Assembly (NCBI RefSeq): GCF_900458815.1
Contig: NZ_UHDZ01000001.1
Coordinates: forward strand, 1,922,001-1,986,000
From: Staphylococcus saccharolyticus
GTDB taxonomy: Bacteria > Bacillota > Bacilli > Staphylococcales > Staphylococcaceae
Direction: 5' to 3'
DNA length: 64,000 nucleotides
The position numbers were made by a program, and so were the translations under genes. Positions 51,433-61,868 of the stretch are shown here, piece by piece. Position 1 is the first letter of the stretch; each line of letters opens with the position of its first letter. The notes below the pieces were generated by a model. The model did not search any database. It was not told where the DNA came from and was given only the letters and a program-made list of their open reading frames with translations.

Positions 51433-52782
51433 TCATTCACTGTCGTCGTCTTCAATACTTTCATCTATAGATGGTCTTGAATTATTGAATTCATAATCTA
51501 GGTTAACCCAAATAATTTGGTGATTATCAATTTCTGTAACAGTCCAGCGATCATATCCAGTGTCAACATAATCATCTTTTTGTAAATTTGTATTGAGTGA
51601 TTGTAACCATCCGCCGATTGTATCAATATCTTCAGAGTCATCAAATTCAATTCCAAATTTTTCATTTAAATCATCAAGTAATACACGACCGTTAATTTGA
51701 TAAGTACGGTCATCAAGCTTCACAATATCATTCACTTCATCATCATCAAATTCGTCTCTAATTTCACCAACAATCTCCTCTAAAATGTCTTCCATTGTTA
51801 AAATGCCAGCAGTACCACCATATTCATCAATAATCAAACTAATATGCACATGTTCTCTTTGCATGCGTACAAGTGCATCACTAATTCTTGTAGTTTCTGA
51901 AATCATCGGTAACTCATGGATATAATTTGCAATTTTAATTGGCTTACCAGACGCATATTCTGTCAGAAATTCTTTAACATTGATAAAACCTTTAACATGG
52001 TCCTTATCACCATCTTCTGTAATTGGGTATCTCGTAAATTGATGTTCTTTTATTGTTTCAAGTAACTCATCCACATTAAAAGGTTCATTAAGCGTAACCA
52101 TCTGTGTACGTGGCACCATAATGTCTTTAGCATGACGTTCATCAAATGAAAAAATATTCTGCATATATGCAAGTTCTGTTTGGTTGATTTCTCCGCCGTT
52201 ATAACTATTATTTATAATAATTTTAATTTCTTCTTCTGACATAGCATCTGTTTGCGCATCTGGGTCAAAACCGAACATTCTAACAATGACACGAGAAGAT
52301 CCATTCATTAACCAAATTAAAGGTTTCATAATATTTCCGAAGTAAAATAACGGTCTTGAATATAATAAAACAAGTTGTTCAGTATGTTGAATCGCGAAAG
52401 ACTTAGGCGCTAGTTCACCTAATACAACATGTAAATAAGTCACGACAATAAATGATACAACAAATGAAATGGTTGTAGTTAGTGCACCAGGTAGATTCAA
52501 TAAATCGAATAATGGATGCATGAGTTTTTCAAATGTTGGTTCTCCTAGCCAACCTAAACCTAAAGATGTAACTGTAATACCTAGTTGACATGCAGATAAG
52601 TAATAATCTAAGTTGTCTATCATTTTCTTAACGATTTTTGCACTTCTATTGCCTTCTTCAACTAATTGTTCAATTCGCGTTGATCTCACTTTAACAAGTG
52701 CAAATTCTGATCCAACGAATACCGTTGTTAATGCAATCAAAAGAAAAAATGTGATTAAACTAATTATGGTCGAAGTTTCCAA
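51433..52782 (-). CDS. CNNM/CorC-type hemolysin-related transporter with CBS domains (MpfA-like)
   Basis: A 449-residue membrane protein: a DUF21/CNNM domain with three or four membrane segments (about 1-190, including GSEFALVKVRSTRIEQL), a tandem CBS pair (about 205-330, DIMVPRTQMVTLNEP and LIIDEYGGTAGILTMEDILEEI) and a CorC_HlyC domain at the end. In S. aureus the homologue MpfA protects against magnesium excess by promoting export, so magnesium homeostasis is the likely role; the older 'hemolysin' label is historical. Intact. The leader 52783-53021 contains a short CCCTA/TAGGG repeat near the start and no known riboswitch that I recognise. Confidence 0.87.
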   Translation of the reverse strand: METSTIISLITFFLLIALTTVFVGSEFALVKVRSTRIEQLVEEGNRSAKIVKKMIDNLDYYLSACQLGITVTSLGLGWLGEPTFEKLMHPLFDLLNLPGALTTTISFVVSFIVVTYLHVVLGELAPKSFAIQHTEQLVLLYSRPLFYFGNIMKPLIWLMNGSSRVIVRMFGFDPDAQTDAMSEEEIKIIINNSYNGGEINQTELAYMQNIFSFDERHAKDIMVPRTQMVTLNEPFNVDELLETIKEHQFTRYPITEDGDKDHVKGFINVKEFLTEYASGKPIKIANYIHELPMISETTRISDALVRMQREHVHISLIIDEYGGTAGILTMEDILEEIVGEIRDEFDDDEVNDIVKLDDRTYQINGRVLLDDLNEKFGIEFDDSEDIDTIGGWLQSLNTNLQKDDYVDTGYDRWTVTEIDNHQIIWVNLDYEFNNSRPSIDESIEDDDSE

Positions 52783-53021
52783 TTAATTCCCTATTTCTAG
52801 GGATTCACCTCCATATGATATGTGTCACGCATGGGTAACACGTATTTAAATCATCGTACATTAATAAGTGATAACTACATGTTAAGACCTTCCCATCATG
52901 ACGCCCCCTAAAAAATGTGATTTGTTCCATTTTATCATAAAAGGTTTCTTATATGTTAAACATAAAACCAATACTACATTATAATTAAAATTTTGTAATG
53001 ATTCAACTTTATCAGTTATCA

Positions 53022-54194
53022 TTAAAAATGATGTATTTCTCCTTTTTTAATGGTAGTTGTTACTCGACATTCATCATCTAACATAGCAATATCTGCATCT
53101 TTTCCAATTTTAATACTACCTTTAACATCATCAATACCAATCGCTATCGCTTGATTTAAACTTGTGACTCTCCATAAATGGTCTAAACTATCACCAGTAA
53201 ATTCCATTAAATTATGTAGTCCCTCATTCATTTTCAGAATACTTCCAGCCAGTGCTCCATTAGTTAAGCGCGCTTCTTTTCCTTTAACAATAACATCTTG
53301 ACCACCTAAGTCATAGCGCCCATCTGGCATACCTTTAGCTCTCATGGCATCAGTAATCAAATAACAATGTTGGTTTCCTTTCAATCTATAAGCAATAGCT
53401 ACTGACGCTGGATGTGAATGAACACCATCTACAATCATCTCAGTGTTCAATCCATTATTAATCCACGCAGCACCAAACACCCCTGGTTCACGATGTTGGA
53501 ATCCAGTTGCGGCATTATATAAATGAGTAATGTGCTTTGCACCATTACTTATCGCTTCATTGGCTTGTTCAAATGTTGCGACAGTGTGACCAATTGAAAA
53601 AATGATGTCGTCTTTCATAGCCATTAATGTTTCCTTTGACCCTTCAACTTCTGGCGCGAATGTCATTATTTTAATTAACCCATTTGCTATCTTTTGAAAT
53701 TTATTAATTTTATCTACTGATGGTCTTTGAACATATTTTGGATGTTGTGCACCTACTTTATGTTCTGAAATAAATGGCCCTTCTAGATGTACACCAACAA
53801 TTTCAGCTGCACGTGTCTCATCTTGTTGTTGTTGATAGGTAGCAATCGTCTTAAGCGCACGTTCTATATTATCAGTGGATTGCGTCATTGTCGTTGCTAA
53901 GAAAGACGTTGCCCCTTCAGATAACAATGATTCAGCTAAATGCTGTAATCCCTCGCTAGACGCATCCATTGCATCTTCACCATAACCTCCATGAATATGA
54001 ATATCTATAAAGCCAGGTAAAACGTGTTGACCACAGGCATCAACAAGTTTAATCTCTCGCTTTGTTACTGTATGATTTTGAAGAGCACGCTCACCTACGT
54101 CTACGATTTTGTCATCTTTGATATGAACGAACCCATTTTCAATAGTTCCATCTTCTGTATAAACTTTTCCATTCGAAATTACATATTCTGACAT
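53022..54194 (-). CDS. nagA: N-acetylglucosamine-6-phosphate deacetylase
   Basis: NagA removes acetate from GlcNAc-6-P in amino-sugar catabolism and wall recycling. The 390-residue amidohydrolase has the metal motif GFIDIHIHGGYGEDAMD near residue 60, the ligand Glu in HLEGPFI near 135, SIGHTVATF, ITHLYNA (His ligands) and the catalytic Asp in YLITDAMRAKGMPDG near 280. No nagB is adjacent. It is monocistronic and intact. Confidence 0.94.
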   Translation of the reverse strand: MSEYVISNGKVYTEDGTIENGFVHIKDDKIVDVGERALQNHTVTKREIKLVDACGQHVLPGFIDIHIHGGYGEDAMDASSEGLQHLAESLLSEGATSFLATTMTQSTDNIERALKTIATYQQQQDETRAAEIVGVHLEGPFISEHKVGAQHPKYVQRPSVDKINKFQKIANGLIKIMTFAPEVEGSKETLMAMKDDIIFSIGHTVATFEQANEAISNGAKHITHLYNAATGFQHREPGVFGAAWINNGLNTEMIVDGVHSHPASVAIAYRLKGNQHCYLITDAMRAKGMPDGRYDLGGQDVIVKGKEARLTNGALAGSILKMNEGLHNLMEFTGDSLDHLWRVTSLNQAIAIGIDDVKGSIKIGKDADIAMLDDECRVTTTIKKGEIHHF

Positions 54195-54433
54195 CGTTGA
54201 AACCTTCTTTTCTGTTTATTATCACATGACTCATTGGCTATTTTATTATATATTTCTTAACGTTTCATATCATTTATTTCTATCTATACCCACTGATTTT
54301 AGTTTGAAAATTAAATATTAAAAATAAATTGATTATGGTGCAATCTAAATAAAATCATCTCACAAATAATATTAAAGACTGATCATTACACATAAGACAG
54401 TTAAAATACTTTTAAAATTATAAGTGAAGTAAA

Positions 54434-54482
54434 AAATACCCATTAACAACTTCATTTGATAATGAAAGTGTTAATGAGTCAA
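54434..54482 (-). terminator. terminator of the fru operon
   Basis: On the minus strand CATTAACACTTTCATT pairs with AATGAAGTTGTTAATG, with one mismatch, and is followed by GGGTATTTTTT. It lies about 35 bases past fruA. The rest of 54195-54433 is AT-rich and featureless. Confidence 0.8.
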
Positions 54483-54515
54483 AATTGAAATGAAAATTAT
54501 CTCAATAAATATTAC

Positions 54516-56465
54516 TTATTCGTCCATTGCCTCAGATGCTTTAATTTCATTTTCAGTGACTTTAGGTTTTAAGAAGCCATATAAAAATGCTGAAATTAAA
54601 GTGCCAACGACTAAGGCAATTAATGTTTGTAAGACGTGAGCTCCATCTGTCCCAAGTATAACGAAAATACCACCATGAGGTGCTTTAATATCTGACCCTA
54701 AACCTAAAGCAATCGCACCAGCAACACCTGAACCAACCATCATTGAAGGAATAACACGTAATGGATCGGCTGCTGCAAATGGAATCGCGCCTTCAGTAAT
54801 AAATGATAAGCCCATTACATAGTTAGGAACAATAGAACCTCTTTGTTCTTTAGTAAATTTTCTTCTAAATATTAACATCGTTGTAGCAATCGCTAATGGT
54901 GGAATCATACCACCTATCATAGCTGCTGTAATTGGTGCTGCATTACCTTCAGTTAAAGCAGCTGTAGCAAATACATATGCTGCTTTGTTGAATGGTCCAC
55001 CCATATCGATAGCCATCATCGCACCAATTACAAAACCAAGTAACATAATGTTCGAACCAGATAAACTATTTAAACCATTTAACAATAAGTAATTTAACCA
55101 AGCTGCTGGCGGATTAAAGACGTATATCATTAGCAATCCAGTAATTACCACTGATAACAATGGATAGATTAATGTCGGTTTTAAACCTTCAAGTGCTTGT
55201 GGTAATTTACGTGTAATGTATTTAATTCCTTGAGTTAAATAACCTGCTAAGAAACCAGCAATAATACCTCCAATGAATCCTGAGTCACCAGAAACGGCTA
55301 ACATACCACCAACTAAGCCAGCTGCGAAACCTGGTTTATCTGCAATACTACGGGCAATGAAACCAGCTAAAATCGGAATGATTAAAGCAAAGGCACTATT
55401 TTTACCAATATTCCATAATTGTTCAGCAAATGCATTGTATTGAGAACTTTCTGGTTTAAATGAGTTAAGTCCGAATAAGAACACAATTGCCATTATAATA
55501 CCACCAGAAATAACAAGTGGTAACATATTAGATACACCATTCATTAAGTGTTTGTAGAAAGCTTTACCTGGACTTAACTTTTCCTCACTATCATCATGTT
55601 GTTTAGAGCCACCTTGTGCTACGAATGGTTTGCGACTAGTATCTAAAGCTGTGTTAATTAATTCTTCTGGTTGTTTAATACCATCAGCAACAGGTACCTC
55701 AACTACATTTTTTCCATTAAAACGATCAGTTTCTACATGAACATCTGCAGCAACAATAATTCCAGTTGCGCGTTCTATATCTTGTTCAGTTAAATGGTTT
55801 TTAACCCCACTAGAACCATTTGTTTCAACTTTAATTTTTACATTCATTTTTTCAGCTTGTTTTTTTAATGCATCACGTGCCATGTAAGTATGCGCTATAC
55901 CAGTTGGACAAGCTGTAACAGCTAAGACATAAGACTCATTACTATCTTGTGCCTGATTTGCTCCAGCAGCTTCATTTTTTTTAGCTTCCGCTTCTTCCTC
56001 TTTAGTCGCTTCATCATCCGCTTCATTGATAATTTGTAATACTTGTTCCGGTGATTCAGCATGAATTAATTTTTCACGTACATTTTCATCCATTAGAATA
56101 CCAGAAAGTTTTGCTAATGCGTCTAAGTGCGTTTGAGCGCCACCTTCAGGTGCAGCAATCATAAAGAATAAGTGTGCAGGTTGCATATCTAAACTTTGAT
56201 AATCGACACCTTCTTTAGATTTACCAAATGCGATAGCAGGAGCTTTTACTGCAGCAACTTTTGCATGTGGAATAGCAATTCCTTCCCCAATGCCAGTTGT
56301 ACTTTGTGACTCACGATTATGAATAGCCTCTTTGAAAGATGTAACATCATTTAATTTACCTGCTTTATCTAGTTGATTGACTAATTTATCAATCACACCA
56401 TTTTTATCTTTAGATGACAAATCCATTGCGATTGTATCTTTAGTTAATAATTCTGTAATTCTCAT
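54516..56465 (-). CDS. fruA: PTS fructose-specific EIIABC component
   Basis: A 649-residue permease that imports and phosphorylates fructose to fructose-1-phosphate. Domain order is EIIA (1-150, phospho-His in GEGIAIPHAKVAA near 65), a charged linker, EIIB (about 178-275, phospho-Cys in VTACPTGIAHTYMA) and membrane EIIC (about 300-640, nine or more segments, with the IDMGGPFNKAAY and TEGAIPFAAADPLR motifs). It follows fruK after five bases. Last gene of fruR-fruK-fruA. Intact. Confidence 0.95.
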   Translation of the reverse strand: MRITELLTKDTIAMDLSSKDKNGVIDKLVNQLDKAGKLNDVTSFKEAIHNRESQSTTGIGEGIAIPHAKVAAVKAPAIAFGKSKEGVDYQSLDMQPAHLFFMIAAPEGGAQTHLDALAKLSGILMDENVREKLIHAESPEQVLQIINEADDEATKEEEAEAKKNEAAGANQAQDSNESYVLAVTACPTGIAHTYMARDALKKQAEKMNVKIKVETNGSSGVKNHLTEQDIERATGIIVAADVHVETDRFNGKNVVEVPVADGIKQPEELINTALDTSRKPFVAQGGSKQHDDSEEKLSPGKAFYKHLMNGVSNMLPLVISGGIIMAIVFLFGLNSFKPESSQYNAFAEQLWNIGKNSAFALIIPILAGFIARSIADKPGFAAGLVGGMLAVSGDSGFIGGIIAGFLAGYLTQGIKYITRKLPQALEGLKPTLIYPLLSVVITGLLMIYVFNPPAAWLNYLLLNGLNSLSGSNIMLLGFVIGAMMAIDMGGPFNKAAYVFATAALTEGNAAPITAAMIGGMIPPLAIATTMLIFRRKFTKEQRGSIVPNYVMGLSFITEGAIPFAAADPLRVIPSMMVGSGVAGAIALGLGSDIKAPHGGIFVILGTDGAHVLQTLIALVVGTLISAFLYGFLKPKVTENEIKASEAMDE

Positions 56466-56470
56466 TCATT

Positions 56471-57391
56471 TCACTCCCCTTCAAGTACTTTAATCGTAAC
56501 TTGAGATTTAATTTTTTCTATAGCATCTCTAGTTGCTAAATCTTCTTCGAAAGCAGTCGCTGTTCCAGAGGCTACGGCTTGCTTAAATGCATTTTGAACC
56601 GATAAGCCAGATGCTAAGCCTGCCACCATACCTGCAACTGTACTATCACCAGAGCCCACTGTATTAACTACTTTTCCATGTGGGTTAACAACTTTTATAC
56701 TTTGTTGTTGATCAACATAAATCGCTCCGTCTCCACCTAATGAGATGATGACTGATTGTGCACCCTTTTTAAGAATTTCTTTACCGTATTTAACAACATC
56801 CTCATCACTATTGACTGAAGTATTAAACATTACTTCAAGTTCATCTTTATTAGGTTTAATGAAAAGTGGTTGATAAGGTAGGACTGTTTCAACTAAATTC
56901 TTCTCTGCATCAACAACAAGTTGTGCTCCAGTTTCTTTAGTGATTTCAGCAATTTGAGCATAGGCATCGTTTGAAATACTATTTGGAACGCTTCCTGCTA
57001 CTATTACGATGTCTTCACTCGTTGTGTGTTGTATTTGAGTTAATAACGTTTGAAACTGTTCCTTACTAATCTTAGGACCGGGAGCATTGATTTCAGTTTC
57101 TTGCCCAGATTTCAATTTCACATTGATACGCGTATCTTCATCAACCTGAACAAAATTAGAATTAATATGACTCTCTTCTAAAATTTTAGTAATGAATTCA
57201 CCTGGGAAACCGCCTACAAAACCTAACGCAGTTGAATTAACATCTAAAGTTTTTAACACTCTAGATACATTAATCCCTTTTCCACCTGCAAATTTATATG
57301 TTTCTGTCGCTCTATTCAATCCTGTTAATTTAAATCCGTTTGTAAACATAATGTAATCGATTGAAGGATTAAATGTTACTGTATAAATCAT
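56471..57391 (-). CDS. fruK: 1-phosphofructokinase
   Basis: FruK phosphorylates fructose-1-phosphate to fructose-1,6-bisphosphate. The 306-residue PfkB-family kinase has KFAGGKGINVSRVLKTL near residues 32-48 and the ATP/catalytic motif NTVGSGDSTVAGMVAG near 245-260 with the base Asp. The ATG overlaps the fruR stop by four bases. Intact. Confidence 0.95.
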   Translation of the reverse strand: MIYTVTFNPSIDYIMFTNGFKLTGLNRATETYKFAGGKGINVSRVLKTLDVNSTALGFVGGFPGEFITKILEESHINSNFVQVDEDTRINVKLKSGQETEINAPGPKISKEQFQTLLTQIQHTTSEDIVIVAGSVPNSISNDAYAQIAEITKETGAQLVVDAEKNLVETVLPYQPLFIKPNKDELEVMFNTSVNSDEDVVKYGKEILKKGAQSVIISLGGDGAIYVDQQQSIKVVNPHGKVVNTVGSGDSTVAGMVAGLASGLSVQNAFKQAVASGTATAFEEDLATRDAIEKIKSQVTIKVLEGE

Positions 57392-58146
57392 GACTTTCCT
57401 CCTAAAAAATAAAATTGTGTTTTGTATGCATCAGTGACTTTATTCTTTAGTGCCTTTTGAGATGTAATTAATATAGTGCTATCTAATAATGGCACTCTTG
57501 CAAAATAAACCTGATTAAATTTAGACTGATCGACTAGTATGTACTTTTCATTAGATAATTTCATAGCTGTTTCTTTAATCAAAGCTTCTTGTTCATCCGG
57601 TGTTGTTAAACCATATTTCAAATCAATACCATTCATCCCAATAAATGCACGATCAAAACAGTAACGTCTTAAAGTTTCTAATGCATTTGCGCCTACTGTA
57701 GCCATTGTTGTAGCTTTCACTTGACCACCAATCATTAGCATTTTGATTCCATGTTTTAAAAGTTCCTCAACATGCGTCATACCATTTGTTACTACTATAA
57801 TATCTTTAGCATCGATATATTGAATCATCTCAAATGTTGAAGAACCAGCGTCTAAAAATATACATTCCTTATCTTGTATTTCTTGAGCTGCTTGTTTTGC
57901 AATTTCTTGTTTTTCACGTAAGTTCTTAGTTAGTTTTTCCGATAAACCAGGTTCAACCACACGATTTTGGTTCAAGGTTGCACCACCGTGAACACGTTGT
58001 AATTTACCAATCTTTTGTAACTTAGATAAGTCTCTTCTAATCGTCGAAGCACTACACCCTGTTCGATCAATTAACTCTTGGAGTGTTAAAAAATCTTTTT
58101 GTGCTAATTCCTGTAATATTAAAGTTTGTCGTTTTTCCGATATCAT
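57388..58146 (-). CDS. fruR: DeoR-family repressor of the fructose operon
   Basis: A 252-residue regulator. The N-terminal winged helix has the DeoR recognition helix GCSASTIRRDLSKL near residues 28-41, followed by LQRVHGGATL. The sensor domain contains IFLDAGSSTFEMI and ATVGANALETL, typical of sugar-phosphate-binding DeoR proteins. The ATG at 58146 follows GATGGGGTG; an in-frame GTG three codons earlier overlaps the site. Probably senses fructose-1-phosphate. First gene of the operon, intact. Confidence 0.92.
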   Translation of the reverse strand: MISEKRQTLILQELAQKDFLTLQELIDRTGCSASTIRRDLSKLQKIGKLQRVHGGATLNQNRVVEPGLSEKLTKNLREKQEIAKQAAQEIQDKECIFLDAGSSTFEMIQYIDAKDIIVVTNGMTHVEELLKHGIKMLMIGGQVKATTMATVGANALETLRRYCFDRAFIGMNGIDLKYGLTTPDEQEALIKETAMKLSNEKYILVDQSKFNQVYFARVPLLDSTILITSQKALKNKVTDAYKTQFYFLGGKS

Positions 58147-58207
58147 TTTAATCACCCCATCTCAATCACCATTATAATGAGCGCACTTACATTTTTAAAT
58201 CATAAAC

Positions 58208-58233
58208 TATCAAAAACAATCAAAACAATTCAT
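58208..58233. promoter_or_regulatory. putative FruR operator (direct repeats)
   Basis: TCAAAAACAA and TCAAAACAAT lie in tandem at about 58210-58229, some 65-80 bases upstream of fruR. DeoR-family regulators often bind such AT-rich direct repeats near their own promoters. The assignment is from position and pattern only. Confidence 0.35.
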
Positions 58234-58360
58234 TTTTGTGACAAAAATAAAAACACCTCATTTTTAAGTTGTTTGATAAAATGCTCTTCAAAACGTCACC
58301 CATTAGGTTACTGAGCAAATGAATTAACTTTCAATAATTATAACCTTACCATACAATAAA

Positions 58361-58839
58361 TTAATCTTGTGTGATAGCTTCAATTTGAGCTTGGGTCATC
58401 CTAATTAAATCTTCAACTTTAATAATAATTTGCATGCCTCGTTGTCCACCGCTTACATAGACTTTATCTAAATGTAGAGCAGATCTATAGTTGTTTGAAA
58501 TTGATGTTTCATTCCAATTGGCGAACAACCACCTCTAATGTAGCCCGTAACCTGTTTTAGTTGATCTAATGGCATTAAATTAAGTTTTTTCTCATTAACA
58601 ACATGCGCTGCTTGTTTCATATCTAAAGTAGCGTTGACTGAGATTACAAATACATAGTGATCATGATTAGCATTTTCTAACAAGAGTGTTTTAAACACTT
58701 CTTCAACCTTTGCACCAACTCGTCGAGCAATTTCTTCACCATGTTGATGTTGATCTGTTACCTCATATGTGTTCATATGATAATCAACTTTTGCTCTATC
58801 TAAAATACGCATTGCATTGGTCTTTTTAGTTTTAGACAT
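58361..58839 (-). pseudogene. ybaK: YbaK/EbsC family Cys-tRNA(Pro)/aminoacyl-tRNA deacylase, frameshifted
   Basis: The first ~117 residues are a normal YbaK domain (catalytic-site region VEEVFKTLLL, VISVNATLDMKQAAHVV, GGCSPIGMKHQF). After TTID the frame ends at 58468, because one T appears to be missing from GATCTGCT. In the next frame the family C-terminus continues, ALHLDKVYVSGGQRGMQI and KVEDLIRMTQAQIEAIT, to TAA at 58361-58363. The lost part includes the conserved SGGQRG motif, so activity is doubtful. The start at 58839 is behind AGAAGGTGAG. Confidence 0.85.
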
Positions 58840-58939
58840 TTACTCACCTTCTAAATTTTATCAATCGTTAGTTTATCTTAAACATGTTTAGTTTCAAAAT
58901 CATTTGAAATAAATTTGAAAATGAGTATAAAACAACAAA

Positions 58940-58972
58940 ATCACTCTTCCAGTAAAGTTTGAAAGAGTGCTT
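58940..58972 (-). terminator. terminator downstream of the 58974-59454 gene
   Basis: CACTCTT pairs with AAGAGTG around a 14-base loop. On the minus strand TTTTGTTGTTTT follows. Confidence 0.6.
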
Positions 58973-58973
58973 T

Positions 58974-59454
58974 CTATTGATTATTTCCAGCATGCGCATT
59001 GACAGTGCCATCTTCATTTACAGTAATTTTAGTTTTCTGATGACTGTTAGAATTTGAAAATGAATATACTGACGTAGATGGTTGACGGTACATGTATTCC
59101 ATCTTGTAATTATTATTTAGATGATTTTTGGCATAATTAAAAGCAATAACGTTACATTCTTGTGTCGTAAAACTGTCATGTGTTTGTTCATGACTTGTCT
59201 TATGATTAAATTGATAATCAATTCCTGTCGCATCAGGTTCTTTTTTATCTTTTTCTGACGCTTTAGGCAATGTGATTTGAATCTAAACCCAATGTATTCT
59301 CTATATACGAAACTTTATTCACTTTTGTAAATGTACAAATCGTTTTATGTACTTTAGCTAAAGCATTTTGATTCGTTGCTAAAAATAATAATATCATTAA
59401 ACAAATTGATAAAGTGATTGCCACAATACTCAACAATAGTTTTTTCAATTTCAT
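58974..59454 (-). pseudogene. small secreted or membrane-anchored protein of unknown function, frameshifted
   Basis: The first frame (MKLKKLLLSIVAITLS...) gives a hydrophobic signal/anchor of about 30 residues and a short extracellular stretch ending GLDSN. An extra C near 59265 shifts the frame; the next frame continues TLPKASEKDKKEPD and a polar, His/Asn/Ser-rich domain (HKTSHEQTHDSFTTQECN, YMYRQPSTSVYSF) to 58974. Repaired length is about 160 residues. I do not recognise a characterised family. The ribosome site AAGGAG before 59454 supports that start. Confidence 0.65.
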
Positions 59455-59664
59455 CTCCTTACCCACATTTCTCTTAATATTTCCATCTATCTTAACATAA
59501 TAATTTTTATAAAAAGATATGTAGGTTGCAATTTAAATAGATTGTAATATTTGTAACAGTAACATTAAAGAAGTTGTTATTTTTGTTACATAAGAAATGT
59601 ATATTACATCACTGTAAACGCTAGTATCCCACGTTTTCTTAAAACTTAAAAAAGTCGTTCATCA

Positions 59665-60825
59665 TTAAGTATTCTTACGTTTAGCTCTTAGCCACTTTTC
59701 AATAAATATAATAACTATTCCACTTAAAGAAACGCTAATTGCCATATACAAAGGAATCTCTATATTCACATCAAACAACGATCCTGCAACTAATGGGCCA
59801 ATAAAATTTCCCATACTAGTAAATGTAGAATTTAAACCGCCAGCAAATCCTTGGCGATTGCCTGCTATATTTGAAAAGTAATTAGTCAAGGCCGGTCGTA
59901 TCATATCAAAACCAATAAATACTATAAAGCTGATAAACATAATCGTCCAATAACCATTAGCAAGAACAAGCATCGTAAGTACCACTGCTGAATAAATTAA
60001 AGACCATGCAATAAAATTAAGTTCTGATAGGAATTTCATAACCTTATCAAAGAAAAAGATTTGGAATAATGCACCAAATATACCACCACCTGTTATAGCA
60101 ATTGAGATATCCTTCGGAGAATAGTGTGCTTTATCTGAAGTATATAAAGAGAATAATGTCTCAAATGCAGATAGACCAAATGCTAAAACAAGCGTCAGAA
60201 TCACTGGAGTAATAAATACCTTCCAATTGATTTTCTTTAATAGTTCAGGCTGATATTGATGAAAATCATCTGTCGTTCCCTTTTTAGGATTGTGAATGAA
60301 TAGTAATGACATTACAAATGCAATGGCACCAAGAAAGCCCGCAAAATAAAAAGGTAATCTATGAGAAATCTCTGCTAAAAAACCACCAAACCCTGGTCCT
60401 AATATAAAACCTGAATTAATAATCGCAGACATATAGCCAAAGTTTTTAACTTTATCAAAACTAGAAGAAATATCCGCAATCATGCCAGTTACCCCAGGCA
60501 TAACCATACCAGCACTGAATCCGCCAAGGATGCGAGAGATGATTAATATCGTAAAATTCTGTCCTCCAGCAAACATAAATTCAGATACTGAAAAAAGTAT
60601 CAGACCAATGCAAATAATAAGTTTTTTATCTAATTTATCAGCCAATGTTCCACCAAATGGTGATGTCACCATTTGTGCTAATGCAAACGCAGCAACAAGA
60701 ACCCCTAAATCACTTCCCTTTAACCCCAAATCTTTTAAATATACCGGAAGCACAGGTATGACTAAACCAATGCCTAAAAATATTAGAAATATATTAAAAT
60801 AAAGCGTAAACAATTGTTTTTTCAT
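59665..60825 (-). CDS. norA: multidrug efflux MFS transporter NorA
   Basis: NorA exports fluoroquinolones, dyes and biocides using the proton gradient. The 386-residue protein has 12 membrane segments and the MFS drug:H+ antiporter motifs: DKLDKKLIICIG-type motif A after TM2, GGFSAGMVMPGVTGMIAD in TM4-5 and the motif C GFILGPGFGGFLAE in TM5. Position between fru and the DUF1361/phr genes matches other staphylococci. It is monocistronic and intact. The 60826-61250 gap is AT-rich, with a TTGACA at 61133-61138 that could serve the next gene. Confidence 0.92.
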   Translation of the reverse strand: MKKQLFTLYFNIFLIFLGIGLVIPVLPVYLKDLGLKGSDLGVLVAAFALAQMVTSPFGGTLADKLDKKLIICIGLILFSVSEFMFAGGQNFTILIISRILGGFSAGMVMPGVTGMIADISSSFDKVKNFGYMSAIINSGFILGPGFGGFLAEISHRLPFYFAGFLGAIAFVMSLLFIHNPKKGTTDDFHQYQPELLKKINWKVFITPVILTLVLAFGLSAFETLFSLYTSDKAHYSPKDISIAITGGGIFGALFQIFFFDKVMKFLSELNFIAWSLIYSAVVLTMLVLANGYWTIMFISFIVFIGFDMIRPALTNYFSNIAGNRQGFAGGLNSTFTSMGNFIGPLVAGSLFDVNIEIPLYMAISVSLSGIVIIFIEKWLRAKRKNT

Positions 60826-61250
60826 ATGATAACCTCCTCTCCTATCTATAATATAATCCTTCTTCGATTAAATTTTTGTATATATCATTCATTTCATTGT
60901 TATTTTAATCTATTATCTTTCAGTCATATTATTTAAATATTTAAAAGTTTCTACATTGTATACTATTTTAGTACCATATTACAATTAAGTATACATTAAA
61001 TTATAAGCAATTTATTTACTTTATTTGTATAATTGAGTTGTAGTGAGTTAAATCAGTAAATATATCATCATGTACAAACATCAAACTTTTTAAATACAAA
61101 ATTATAAGTATATAAACTTTATTTGACAATTGCTTGTCTATGTCACTGATTATTTATCTTCTAACAAACCTTAAATCATTTGATAAGCCCTGTATCTAAA
61201 GTTATGATTAAAACTCGACTATCAAAAATTTAAGAAAGTAGTGTATTACA

Positions 61251-61868
61251 TTGCAGCCTCGTTATTTTGCAAGAGTATACTTTATCATTTTATTTATTAT
61301 TTCAATTGCAGAAACTAGAGTGTTTAATTTTATGACACTTAATTTATTTTTAGCATACATACCATTCGAACTCTGTTTACTGTTAAAGTTATTTAAACCT
61401 AAAAAATTGTGCGAATGGCTACTATTTATTATTTTTGGAGTAGTATTTTTACTTTTAGTCCCAAACACGTTCTATATGATTACAGATTTAATCCATTTGA
61501 ACCAATTTCAATTTAACTTTTTAGCAGAATTAAATTTAACCGAATGGGTGTATTTCACTTATTTAATGCTAGGCATTTTCTTAGCGATGTATCTAATGAT
61601 TCTTATATTTATAGAATTAGCACACTTTACATCTCATCTCTAGTTGAACAGAGCGTTAATCATTTTACTTATGTTTTTAAACGGTGTAGGTATTTATATA
61701 GGAAGATTTTTAAGACTCCATACTGTCTATTTCATTAATGAACCTCTAAAAATTGTGACAGAAGTGCTTTCAACATTTAATTTTAAAACTTTATTATTTG
61801 TAATATTAATGATAATGATGCAGGGAACTATCGTCCTCTTTGTCAAAGGGGTAAGATTACAAAAATGA
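61251..61868 (+). pseudogene. DUF1361 membrane protein, in-frame stop
   Basis: The frame has a TTG at 61251 (QPRYFARVYFIIL) as the likely start and encodes a polytopic protein with the DUF1361 motif LLVPNTFYMITDLIHL near residues 70-85. TAG at 61641-61643 interrupts it after AHFTSHL. The same frame continues LNRALIILLMFLNGVGIYIGRFLRLH, a conserved DUF1361 stretch, to TGA at 61866-61868. A single base change could explain the stop. Function of the family is unknown. Confidence 0.75.

Noticed and set aside
52783..53021. Magnesium or manganese riboswitch before the CNNM/CorC gene
   Set aside because: The leader has a short CCCTA/TAGGG repeat only; none of the conserved blocks of the M-box or yybP-ykoY elements could be recognised.
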